In this document: positions 1 to 6,222 of the stretch, piece by piece
How positions within the stretch are numbered: position 1 is the first letter of the stretch
How the letters are laid out: every line of letters begins with the position of its first letter
Assembly: GCA_945867755.1 (NCBI GenBank)
Contig: CAMBJN010000031.1
Span: 1 to 11,503 of the forward strand
DNA length: 11,503 nucleotides
Reading direction: 5' to 3'
Source of the DNA: Polynucleobacter meluiroseus
Lineage (GTDB): Bacteria > Pseudomonadota > Gammaproteobacteria > Burkholderiales > Burkholderiaceae
Translations under genes and position numbers: made by a program
Notes under the pieces: model-generated
What the model saw: only the letters and a program-made list of their open reading frames with translations
Told to the model about the DNA's origin: nothing
The model's database searches: none

Positions 1-478
1 TCACGGCAATGTAGCCATGAAAAGCAAAACTTTGGCCATTCATGCCAGATGACATCAATGCCAACAATAAAGAATTGGGACCAATCAAAGCACGCACTGG
101 AATACCCATTTGGTGGGCTGTGTTCACAACATCAGACCCTGGATCGGCAATCGCAGGCAGACCAGCTTCAGACATCAAACCCATATCGTGGCCATCGAGC
201 AATGGCTGAAGCATTGCTTTCAAATTTGTAGCTCCATGAACAGCTTCTTTTCCGGGGCCACGCCATTCGGTCATTTGCATTTCTTGAATGGAGCAAATCA
301 GCGGCGATTGTGATCCAACAGCTTTCAATAAAGCTCTGGCAGTTTTTGCATTTTCAACTATCCAATAGCGAAGCTGAGAGGCTTTTTCGATCGTATCACG
401 AGGCAAAACATGATTGAGTTGAGACTCGCGGTCATCATCACCCAAAGTGTTTGGAATTAAATAAAGGGTCCCTGGCAT
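1..478 (-). CDS. RsmI-like SAM-dependent methyltransferase, N-terminal 159 codons (runs off the left edge)
   Basis: This partial gene belongs to the tetrapyrrole-methylase fold family that includes RsmI, which 2'-O-methylates 16S rRNA. The reading frame is open from an ATG whose complement is CAT at 476-478 to the window edge. It begins MPGTLYLIPNTLGDD. The family signature SEAGLPAIADPGSDVV lies at about residues 103-118, followed by VRALIGPNSLLLALMSSG, the counterpart of the RsmI 'GPSAxxxAL..SG' segment of the SAM pocket. The very short N-terminus and divergent first strand suggest the paralog often found beside maf in Burkholderiales rather than canonical RsmI, so I give no symbol. It starts 14 bases after the maf stop on the same strand, so the two are probably cotranscribed. 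No good Shine-Dalgarno is visible before the ATG. The C-terminal half is outside the window. Family assignment is firm; the substrate is inferred. Confidence 0.85.
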   Translation of the reverse strand, partial: MPGTLYLIPNTLGDDDRESQLNHVLPRDTIEKASQLRYWIVENAKTARALLKAVGSQSPLICSIQEMQMTEWRGPGKEAVHGATNLKAMLQPLLDGHDMGLMSEAGLPAIADPGSDVVNTAHQMGIPVRALIGPNSLLLALMSSGMNGQSFAFHGYIAV

Positions 479-492
479 TGTCAATTTTTAGT

Positions 493-1122
493 TTATCTAG
501 ATGGGATAGAGAAGCCCGCATCACGCAACAGTGTGCAAACTGTGATCAAGGGCAAGCCAATCAAGGCAGTTGAATCGTCACTGCGGACATGCTCTAAAAG
601 ACAAATACCCAAGCCTTCTGATTTGGCACTGCCCGCACAATCGTAGGGTGTCTCAGCTAAAAGATAAGCTTCTAAAACATCATCATCGAGCTCTCTGAAT
701 TTAACCTCGGTGATGACATTCACAGTTTTTGCTGAACCGGCATGAGCCAGACAAACAGCTGTGTGAAATTTCACGGTTTGACCACGCAACTTTTGCAGTT
801 GCGCCATTGCATTTGCATGGTCACCTGGTTTACCCATGGCAACCCCGTTTAAATCAACCACCTGATCTGAGCCAATCACGTACGCTGATGGGTTAGAGAG
901 CGACACCGCCAATGCTTTGGCTTGGGCTAAACGAATGGCCATTAATTCCGGGGTTTCTTTTGGTAAGGGCGCTTCATCCACTTCTGGGGAGATGGTTTCA
1001 AAAACTAAACCCAAGCGACCCAACAATTCTTTTCTGTACTTAGAAGTAGAGGCCAAGATCAATTTTTTGCTTTGGCTGGACGAATTCTTGGTTAAATTGC
1101 TTGGGTTCGGGGCGGCACTCAT
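493..1122 (-). CDS. yceF: Maf/YceF-type nucleoside triphosphate pyrophosphatase (probably 7-methyl-GTP)
   Basis: This 209-residue protein is a Maf-family house-cleaning enzyme that hydrolyses non-canonical nucleoside triphosphates to monophosphate and pyrophosphate in the cytoplasm. Family landmarks are LILASTSKYRKELL at residues 21-34, EVDE at 47-50, GSDQV at 84-88 with the likely catalytic Asp86, and GKPG at 97-100. The stretches CAGSAKSEGLGICLLE (162-177) and IGLPLITVC (188-196) match E. coli YceF (CAGSFKSEGFGITLFE, VGLPLIALC) much better than YhdE. This favours the m7GTP-hydrolysing subgroup, and so does the position beside yceD-rpmF-plsX, which E. coli shares. The first 20 residues are a Ser/Asn/Lys-rich extension that E. 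coli YceF (MPKLILAS) lacks. No other in-frame ATG lies near the conserved start, so I keep this start with some doubt. It diverges from yceD across only 13 bases and is likely cotranscribed with the downstream methyltransferase. Confidence 0.93.
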   Translation of the reverse strand: MSAAPNPSNLTKNSSSQSKKLILASTSKYRKELLGRLGLVFETISPEVDEAPLPKETPELMAIRLAQAKALAVSLSNPSAYVIGSDQVVDLNGVAMGKPGDHANAMAQLQKLRGQTVKFHTAVCLAHAGSAKTVNVITEVKFRELDDDVLEAYLLAETPYDCAGSAKSEGLGICLLEHVRSDDSTALIGLPLITVCTLLRDAGFSIPSR

Positions 1123-1135
1123 TTATGCTTTCGGT

Positions 1136-1732
1136 ATGAATTCAAAAAATATGACACCCCACATTTTGCCGAATAATGCCAAAGACCTTCAATCCATCGA
1201 TACGCGGTCTGGGCTGACATACATTGGCCAGGGGGTGCTCGAACTATCTCACTTCCCTAGATTGTTACAGGAAATGACGGTGGAAGCTAATTTCCAGCCT
1301 TCAGGACTTCATTGGGAGATGAGTACCTGGTTTGAGGAACGTTTAGGAACAATTCCTATGCAATACATGCACTTACGTATAGCGCTTGATTTGCCACTGA
1401 CCTGTCAAGCTTGTTTACAGCCTTATATGGAATCTTTGGATTCAGACCGTGGTTACATCCTTTTTGAGACTGAAGAGGAGGCTGAAGCCTGGGATTTTGA
1501 TGAGGAAAATCAAGATGCTGAGGATGCCCTGGTGTCCTCTGAGACCTTTAATCTATTGGAAACCATTGAAGAAGAGCTGCTGTTGAACCTACCTTTGATG
1601 GCCAAACATCCCTTGGGCGAGTGCAAGCTAGAAGACCTGCAAAAAGTGACCAAAACCCTTAAATCGGGGTCAGAAGAGATTATTATCAAGAAACCCAATC
1701 CATTTGCTATTCTACAAAAGCTCAAGAAATAA
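1136..1732 (+). CDS. yceD: YceD/DUF177 family protein, large-subunit rRNA accumulation factor
   Basis: This 198-residue cytoplasmic protein belongs to DUF177 (YceD), a family needed for normal 23S rRNA accumulation and almost always encoded directly before rpmF. The diagnostic part is LDLPLTCQACLQPYMESLD at about residues 84-102, with the conserved Cys90-x2-Cys93 pair. A very acidic middle follows (ETEEEAEAWDFDEENQDAED, 111-130). The conserved C-terminal block IEEELLLNLPLMAKHPLGEC ends at Cys163. The frame stays open far upstream to 917, but that extension is antisense to maf. I chose the ATG at 1136, which gives the usual family length; an ATG at 1151 (MTPHILPNN) is an alternative. No strong ribosome binding site precedes either. 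Because the maf start is only 13 bases away, its promoter must lie inside maf coding sequence. It is spaced 42 bases from rpmF. Confidence 0.9.
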   Translation: MNSKNMTPHILPNNAKDLQSIDTRSGLTYIGQGVLELSHFPRLLQEMTVEANFQPSGLHWEMSTWFEERLGTIPMQYMHLRIALDLPLTCQACLQPYMESLDSDRGYILFETEEEAEAWDFDEENQDAEDALVSSETFNLLETIEEELLLNLPLMAKHPLGECKLEDLQKVTKTLKSGSEEIIIKKPNPFAILQKLKK

Positions 1733-1741
1733 TGACTTTAT

Positions 1742-1749
1742 GCTAGAAT
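1742..1749 (+). promoter_or_regulatory. Candidate extended -10 promoter for rpmF
   Basis: TGCTAGAAT at 1741-1749 reads as an extended -10 element: TG, one base, then TAGAAT, which matches TATAAT at five of six positions. The hexamer is 1744-1749. No convincing -35 box lies 16-18 bases upstream, which is tolerated for extended -10 promoters. A start around 1756 would leave a short leader that still contains the AGGAG ribosome binding site at 1763-1767. This would let L32 be made independently of yceD. It is a motif-only call. Confidence 0.4.
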
Positions 1750-1774
1750 CTCGGATTCGTTTAGGAGTAAAAAC

Positions 1775-1954
1775 ATGGCTGTTCAGCAGAATAAAAAATC
1801 AACGTCAAAGCGTGGCATGCACCGTGCACACGACTTCTTGTCTGCACCTTCATTGGCAGTTGAGCCAACGACTGGTGAAGCTCACTTACGTCACCACATT
1901 AGCCCAAATGGCTACTACCGTGGTCGTAAAGTTGTTAAGACTAAGAACGACTAA
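1775..1954 (+). CDS. rpmF: 50S ribosomal protein L32 (59 residues)
   Basis: This 59-residue protein is ribosomal protein L32 of the large subunit. The N-terminus MAVQQNKKSTSKRGMHRAHD matches the E. coli pattern [20 protein letters not shown] closely, and HLRHHISPNGYYRGRKV near the C-terminus matches HLRHHITADGYYRGRKV. It has no Cys-x2-Cys pairs, so it is the zinc-independent form. A strong Shine-Dalgarno, AGGAG at 1763-1767, lies seven bases before the ATG, as expected for a highly expressed ribosomal gene. It sits between yceD and plsX, the standard arrangement. A terminator-like hairpin follows 20 bases after the stop and probably separates its high expression from the fatty-acid genes. Identity is near certain. 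Confidence 0.98.
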   Translation: MAVQQNKKSTSKRGMHRAHDFLSAPSLAVEPTTGEAHLRHHISPNGYYRGRKVVKTKND

Positions 1955-1974
1955 TTTCCACTCAGGAAAAGATC

Positions 1975-2002
1975 AAGCGGCACCTCCAGTGGCCGCTTTT
2001 TT
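1975..2002 (+). terminator. Intrinsic terminator or attenuator between rpmF and plsX
   Basis: A seven-pair GC-rich stem is formed by AAGCGGC (1975-1981) and GCCGCTT (1992-1998), with a ten-base loop. The 3' arm runs directly into a T tract (1997-2002). This is the form of a Rho-independent terminator. It ends only 16 bases before the plsX start. No clear promoter lies between it and plsX, so partial read-through would set the level of plsX and possibly of the fab genes relative to L32. Confidence 0.75.
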
Positions 2003-2018
2003 CTAAAAAAACAATGTC

Positions 2019-3056
2019 ATGAGCGTCACGCTAGCTGTTGATGCGATGGGTGGGGACCACGGTTTGGTGGTCACAATACCCGCCTGCACAGGCCTTCTGG
2101 CAGAGTTGCCAGATCTAAAAATAAGACTTGTTGGAAACGCTGATCTAATCAATCAGGAGTTAGCCCTTGTTCACCCTGAAATAAAGAGCAGGATCACGGT
2201 TGTTCATGCTTCAGAAGTTGTCACAATGGATGATTCCATTGAGGTAGCTTTGCGCAAGAAAAAAGACTCATCGATGCGTGTGGCCACTGAGCAAGTCAAA
2301 GAAGGCCTTGCCCAAGCGGCTATCTCCGCAGGCAATACGGGCGCCTTGATGGCGATTTCTCGTTATGTTTTAAAAACATTGGACGGGATTGATCGCCCAG
2401 CAATTGCTGCCATCATGCCAAATCAATTGGGTAAAGGCACGATTGTTTTAGATTTGGGTGCTAATGCTGATTGTGAAGCGATTCATTTATTGCAGTTTGC
2501 GCAGATGGCTGATGTGATGGCCAGAGCCGTTGATGGCATCGCCAATCCTACAATTGGTCTTTTGAACATTGGCGAAGAAGTGATCAAAGGCAATCCGGTA
2601 GTCAAAGAGGCGGGTGAATTATTGCGCCAAAGTGGCTTGAACTTCTACGGCAACGTTGAGGGTAATGACATATTCAAAGGCACCACCAATATTGTGGTGT
2701 GTGATGGTTTTGTTGGAAACGTAGCACTTAAGACCAGTGAAGGTTTGGCTTACATGATTTCTGGATTGATCAAAGAAGAGTTTGGTCGTAACTGGATCAG
2801 TCGTTTGATGGCTTTGGCAGCCATGCCTGTTTTATTGCGCTTCAAGAAGCGTGTTGATCACCGTAATTACAATGGCGCAGTTCTCTTAGGTTTGCGTGGT
2901 TTGGTATTAAAAAGTCATGGCTCAGCTGATAAAAAGGCATTCACAACTGCTTTGCGCAGAGCGTATGAAGGTGCTAAAAATAATATGGTTGGAAAAGTGG
3001 CCGATGCATTCATGGTGACGCAAGCGACAAACTCTAGCAATGAGCCCGCGGCATAA
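2019..3056 (+). CDS. plsX: Phosphate acyltransferase PlsX
   Basis: PlsX (345 residues, the usual length) converts acyl-ACP and phosphate into acyl-phosphate, the donor that PlsY uses to acylate glycerol-3-phosphate in phospholipid synthesis. It is a peripheral membrane enzyme. Recognisable blocks are the N-terminal VTLAVDAMGGDHG (3-15), ISAGNTGALMA (102-112), VLDLGANADC (143-152), LLNIGEEVIKGNP (181-193) and VVCDGFVGNVALKTSEG (226-242). The start codon at 2019 is fixed by the conserved N-terminus, yet no Shine-Dalgarno precedes it, only A-rich sequence. A terminator-like hairpin lies just upstream, so expression may be deliberately modest. fabH follows after 12 bases, which supports one transcript. 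No residue of the conserved blocks appears to be missing. Confidence 0.98.
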   Translation: MSVTLAVDAMGGDHGLVVTIPACTGLLAELPDLKIRLVGNADLINQELALVHPEIKSRITVVHASEVVTMDDSIEVALRKKKDSSMRVATEQVKEGLAQAAISAGNTGALMAISRYVLKTLDGIDRPAIAAIMPNQLGKGTIVLDLGANADCEAIHLLQFAQMADVMARAVDGIANPTIGLLNIGEEVIKGNPVVKEAGELLRQSGLNFYGNVEGNDIFKGTTNIVVCDGFVGNVALKTSEGLAYMISGLIKEEFGRNWISRLMALAAMPVLLRFKKRVDHRNYNGAVLLGLRGLVLKSHGSADKKAFTTALRRAYEGAKNNMVGKVADAFMVTQATNSSNEPAA

Positions 3057-3068
3057 GGATTCAATTCA

Positions 3069-4076
3069 ATGACTCAAGTGACTCAACTGACGCAGCGATA
3101 CGCAAAGATACTTGGCACAGGCAGCTATTTACCAGCCAACAAAGTGACCAATACTCAAATCGCTGAAAGACTCGCCAAAGATGGTATTGAAACCAGTGAC
3201 GAGTGGATTTTTTCAAGAAGCGGCATCAGTGCACGTCATTTTGCTGCCGCTAATGAGTTGACCAGCGACCTTGCTTTGGAAGCATCCAAAAAAGCAATCG
3301 AAGCAGCCGGCATCACGGCAAATGACATCGACTTGATTATTTTGGCAACATCAACGCCTGATAATTTGGGCGGCTTTCCAAGTACTGCTTGCGTCCTCCA
3401 AGATAAATTAGGCATCACGAATCAGTGCGCAGCGTTTGACGTTCAAGCCGTTTGCTCTGGATTTGCTTACTCTTTAGCCGTGGCTGATAGTTTTATTCGC
3501 AGCGGCATGCATCAAAAAGTTTTGATCGTTGGCGCTGAAACATTCTCAAGAATTTTAGATTTTAAAGATCGCGGAACCTGCGTGCTCTTCGGTGATGGTG
3601 CTGGTGCAGTGGTGGTGGGTGCCAGCGATGAGCCAGGTATTTTATCGGCTGCCATGCATGCGGATGGCAGTCATCGTGAGATCTTGTGTGTACCAGGAAG
3701 AGCTGAGCATGGCACCATAGAAGGCTCTGCCTTTTTGAAAATGGATGGTCAAGCAGTATTTAAATTGGCTGTGAAAGTTTTAGATCAAGTGGCTCAAGAA
3801 GTTTTAACTGCCGCAAAACTAACGCCTGCAGATATTGAGTGGTTGAGTCCTCACCAAGCCAATATCCGCATCATGGAAGGTACCGCTAAAAAACTAGGCA
3901 TTGCTTTGGATCATGTGGTCGTGACCGTTCAAGATCACGGCAACACATCGGCTGCATCGATTCCTTTGGCGCTCGACACAGCGATTCGTGCTGGTCAAAT
4001 CAAGCGCGGACAACATCTTCTGCTTGAAGGCGTGGGTGGTGGTTTCACCTGGGCTGCTGCAGTGGTTAAATACTAA
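3069..4076 (+). CDS. fabH: Beta-ketoacyl-ACP synthase III (KAS III)
   Basis: FabH starts type II fatty acid synthesis by condensing acetyl-CoA with malonyl-ACP. The protein is 335 residues, close to the family norm of 317-335. The triad is complete: Cys129 in DVQAVCSGFAY, His262 in WLSPHQANIRIM, and Asn292 in DHGNTSAASIP. The segment SDEWIFSRSGI (43-53) is the N-terminal signature, GDGAGAVVVG (175-184) is the glycine-rich core, and LLLEGVGGGFTWAAAVVKY closes the protein as in E. coli (GGGFTWGSALVRF). Ser130 follows the catalytic Cys where E. coli has Ala, a common variant. AGGA at 3056-3059, overlapping the plsX stop, is the probable ribosome binding site. fabD follows after an 88-base A-rich gap. 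Acyl-chain preference cannot be read from sequence alone. Confidence 0.97.
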   Translation: MTQVTQLTQRYAKILGTGSYLPANKVTNTQIAERLAKDGIETSDEWIFSRSGISARHFAAANELTSDLALEASKKAIEAAGITANDIDLIILATSTPDNLGGFPSTACVLQDKLGITNQCAAFDVQAVCSGFAYSLAVADSFIRSGMHQKVLIVGAETFSRILDFKDRGTCVLFGDGAGAVVVGASDEPGILSAAMHADGSHREILCVPGRAEHGTIEGSAFLKMDGQAVFKLAVKVLDQVAQEVLTAAKLTPADIEWLSPHQANIRIMEGTAKKLGIALDHVVVTVQDHGNTSAASIPLALDTAIRAGQIKRGQHLLLEGVGGGFTWAAAVVKY

Positions 4077-4164
4077 TGACATCATCAAAGAAAAATTAAG
4101 TAAAAAAATAAACAAGCAAAAAATTAAATAAGCTCAATCACTTAAAAAAATCACAGGAATTTTC

Positions 4165-5103
4165 ATGAAATTTGCATTTGTATTTCCCGGTCAAGGTTCT
4201 CAAGCAGTCGGCATGCTGAACGCTTGGGGTGATAACGCTGTAGTCAAAAAAACTTTGGATGAAGCTTCAGAAGCTTTGGGTGAAGACATTGCAAAATTAA
4301 TTGCAGAAGGTCCTGCTGAGGCACTTTCTTTGACCACCAATACACAACCAGTGATGCTGACTGCAGGTGTTGCTTGTTATCGCGCTTGGATTGCAGCAGG
4401 TGGTCCTGCTGCATCAGTGATGGCTGGTCATAGTTTGGGTGAGTATGGCGCTTTGGTTGCTTCAGGTGTGATTGAATTCAAAGACGCTGTGCCGATGGTG
4501 AGATTCCGTGCGCAAGCGATGCAAGATGCTGTTCCGGTTGGAACAGGTGGCATGGCCGCTATTTTAGGTTTGGATGATGAGGCGGTTCGCAAAGCATGTG
4601 CTGATGCGCAATCAGCCACTGGTGAAGTAGTTGAAGCTGTGAACTACAACGCACCAGCGCAGGTGGGGATCGCTGGTTCAAAAGCGGGCGTGGAAAAAGC
4701 TTGTGAGCTTGCCAAAGAGGCTGGTGCAAAACGTGCTTTACCTTTGCCGGTGTCTGCACCATTTCATTCATCATTGTTAAAACCGGCCTCTGAAAAATTA
4801 GAAACATATTTGGCTGATAAAACATTTAAAGTGCCAAGTATCGATGTGATCAATAACGTGGATGTCAGCGTGTTAAAAGATCCGACAGCCATTAAGAGCG
4901 CCTTGGTTAGACAGGCAGCATCACCAGTTCGTTGGGTTGAGACTGTTCAAGCAATTGCAGCACTTGGTATCACTCATGTTGTTGAGTGTGGTCCTGGAAA
5001 AGTATTAACAGGTATGACCAAGCGCATCAATGGTGATTTAAATGGTTTAGCTGTTTATGATCCTGCCACCATGGCTGAGGTGATGGCTGTCATCAAAGCG
5101 TAA
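4165..5103 (+). CDS. fabD: Malonyl-CoA:ACP transacylase
   Basis: FabD moves the malonyl group from CoA to the phosphopantetheine arm of ACP and so supplies the extender unit to FabH and FabF. It is 312 residues, as in E. coli (309). The oxyanion-hole glutamine is Gln11 in FPGQGSQAVGM. The nucleophile is Ser90 in the GHSLGEYGAL elbow, the malonyl-carboxylate arginine is Arg115 in VRFRAQAMQ, and the catalytic histidine is His201 in VSAPFHSSLL. NTQPVMLTA (59-67) and VVECGPGKVLTGMTKR (272-287) are further family blocks. The ATG is preceded by CAGGAATTTTC, whose AGGA serves as ribosome binding site. It sits between fabH and fabG with somewhat longer gaps (88 and 72 bases) than the other pairs, which leaves room for internal control. 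Confidence 0.98.
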   Translation: MKFAFVFPGQGSQAVGMLNAWGDNAVVKKTLDEASEALGEDIAKLIAEGPAEALSLTTNTQPVMLTAGVACYRAWIAAGGPAASVMAGHSLGEYGALVASGVIEFKDAVPMVRFRAQAMQDAVPVGTGGMAAILGLDDEAVRKACADAQSATGEVVEAVNYNAPAQVGIAGSKAGVEKACELAKEAGAKRALPLPVSAPFHSSLLKPASEKLETYLADKTFKVPSIDVINNVDVSVLKDPTAIKSALVRQAASPVRWVETVQAIAALGITHVVECGPGKVLTGMTKRINGDLNGLAVYDPATMAEVMAVIKA

Positions 5104-5126
5104 AGATTAAAGATTAAAAATTAACG

Positions 5127-5146
5127 ATCAGAGTTGTTTATCTGAT
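5127..5146 (+). repeat. Small inverted repeat in the fabD-fabG gap
   Basis: ATCAGA (5127-5132) and TCTGAT (5141-5146) form a perfect six-base inverted repeat around an eight-base spacer. It is AT-rich and has no T tract, so a strong terminator is unlikely. It could be an mRNA processing or pausing hairpin, an operator half-site pair, or chance. Just upstream the gap also contains a tandem AAAGATT-type repeat (5102-5115). Confidence 0.35.
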
Positions 5147-5175
5147 AAAGCAGTGAACTTAGTTTGGGAGAAATT

Positions 5176-5916
5176 GTGAGTACATTAACTGGACAAATTG
5201 CCTTGGTGACTGGCGCCTCTCGCGGTATCGGCCGCGCCATTGCCATGGAGTTGGCGAAGCAGGGTGCCGTGGTCATTGGGACAGCAACCAGCGAATCAGG
5301 CGCAAAAGACATTGATGCAGCATTAAAGCCAAGTGGCGGTGCTGGCGCAGTTCTTAATGTGAATGATGCCGCTGCTTGTGAAGCTTTGATCGATAGCATT
5401 GTTAAAGAACGTGGCGCTTTGAATATCTTGGTGAATAACGCTGGTATCACCCAAGATAACTTGACGATGCGCATGAAAGACGAAGAATGGTCATCAGTGA
5501 TTGATACCAATTTGAGCGCTGTTTTTCGCTTGGCCAGAGGCGTTTTGCGTCCAATGATGAAGGCCAAAGGCGGTCGCATCATCAACATCACTTCTGTGGT
5601 GGGGAGCAGCGGTAACCCAGGTCAGGCCAATTATGCTGCTGCAAAAGCAGGTGTGGCTGGCATGAGCCGTGCTTTGGCCCGAGAAATCGGTAGCCGTAAC
5701 ATCACAGTTAACTGCGTGGCCCCAGGTTTTATTGACACAGATATGACCAAAGCCCTCTCAGAAGACCAACAAAATTCATTAAAAGCGAATATTCCCCTCC
5801 AACGCCTTGGAACACCTGAAGATATTGCCCATGCGGTAGCATTTTTGGCATCCCCAGGGGCTGGATACATCACGGGAACGACACTTCATGTGAATGGCGG
5901 ACTTTATTTGAGCTAA
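5176..5916 (+). CDS. fabG: 3-oxoacyl-ACP reductase
   Basis: FabG is the NADPH-dependent short-chain dehydrogenase that reduces beta-ketoacyl-ACP to beta-hydroxyacyl-ACP in each elongation cycle. I start it at the GTG at 5176, giving 246 residues, the usual length, with GGGAG at 5166-5170 as a well-spaced Shine-Dalgarno. An in-frame TTG at 5164 would overlap that site and add four unsupported residues. The cofactor motif TGASRGIG lies at 12-19, the structural NNAG at 87-90, and the active-site residues are Asn112, Ser140, Tyr153 and Lys157 in the order of classical SDRs (ITS...YAAAK). VAPGFIDTDMT (181-191) and the C-terminal ITGTTLHVNGGLY are typical FabG. It lies between fabD and acpP; the latter starts 63 bases after its stop. 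Confidence 0.97.
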   Translation: MSTLTGQIALVTGASRGIGRAIAMELAKQGAVVIGTATSESGAKDIDAALKPSGGAGAVLNVNDAAACEALIDSIVKERGALNILVNNAGITQDNLTMRMKDEEWSSVIDTNLSAVFRLARGVLRPMMKAKGGRIINITSVVGSSGNPGQANYAAAKAGVAGMSRALAREIGSRNITVNCVAPGFIDTDMTKALSEDQQNSLKANIPLQRLGTPEDIAHAVAFLASPGAGYITGTTLHVNGGLYLS

Positions 5917-5931
5917 TTTGGTCAAATAAGC

Positions 5932-5940
5932 TGATAAAAT
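5932..5940 (+). promoter_or_regulatory. Candidate extended -10 promoter for acpP
   Basis: TGATAAAAT (5932-5940) fits an extended -10 element, with TG, one base, then TAAAAT, five of six matches to TATAAT. The only -35-like hexamer, TTGAGC at 5908-5913, is 21 bases away, too far for normal spacing, so the call rests on the extended -10 alone. It would give acpP a leader of about 33 bases containing the GGGGG ribosome binding site. A private promoter would fit the high demand for ACP. Confidence 0.4.
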
Positions 5941-5979
5941 CTCTTTTCAATATTTTTACAACAACCCTTGGGGGATTAA

Positions 5980-6216
5980 ATGGATAACATCGAACAACGC
6001 GTTAAGAAAATCGTAGCCGAGCAATTAGGCAAAGACGAAGCAGAAATCAAGAATGAATCTTCTTTCGTTAATGACTTGGGCGCAGATTCTCTCGACACAG
6101 TTGAATTGGTAATGGCATTGGAAGATGAATTCGGCATCGAAATTCCTGACGAAGAAGCTGAAAAAATCACGACTGTGCAATTGGCTATCGATTTCGCCAA
6201 GTCCAAGCAAGGCTAA
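5980..6216 (+). CDS. acpP: Acyl carrier protein
   Basis: This 78-residue acidic protein carries growing acyl chains on a phosphopantetheine arm and serves FabD, FabH, FabG, FabF and PlsX, all encoded here. The modification site is Ser37 in NDLGADSLDTVELVMALEDEFG, the near-invariant ACP motif around helix II (DSL at 36-38). The whole sequence from MDNIEQRVKKIVAEQLG to the terminal ITTVQLAID helix is collinear with E. coli AcpP. The ATG is preceded by a strong purine tract, TTGGGGGATT, about six bases away, the best ribosome binding site in the fab part of the cluster. This agrees with ACP being one of the most abundant cell proteins. fabF follows after six bases. Confidence 0.99.
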   Translation: MDNIEQRVKKIVAEQLGKDEAEIKNESSFVNDLGADSLDTVELVMALEDEFGIEIPDEEAEKITTVQLAIDFAKSKQG

Positions 6217-6222
6217 TTAGCT

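Noticed and set aside
49..313. Small plus-strand ORFs at 49-231 and 110-313
   Set aside because: They are antisense to the methyltransferase, whose minus-strand frame carries recognisable family motifs throughout.
917..1135. In-frame N-terminal extension of yceD upstream of 1136
   Set aside because: It is fully antisense to conserved maf codons and would make the protein 73 residues longer than the family, so the ATG at 1136 is preferred.
1704..2006. Plus-strand 100-codon ORF over rpmF
   Set aside because: It overlaps L32 in another frame, has no family resemblance, and runs through the terminator hairpin. L32 itself is unmistakable.
5164..5175. TTG start for fabG at 5164
   Set aside because: It would place the GGGAG ribosome binding site inside the gene. 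The GTG at 5176 has ideal spacing and gives the normal FabG length.
5121..5591. Minus-strand 156-codon ORF opposite fabG
   Set aside because: It is a shadow of fabG coding sequence, with no ribosome binding site and no recognisable domain.
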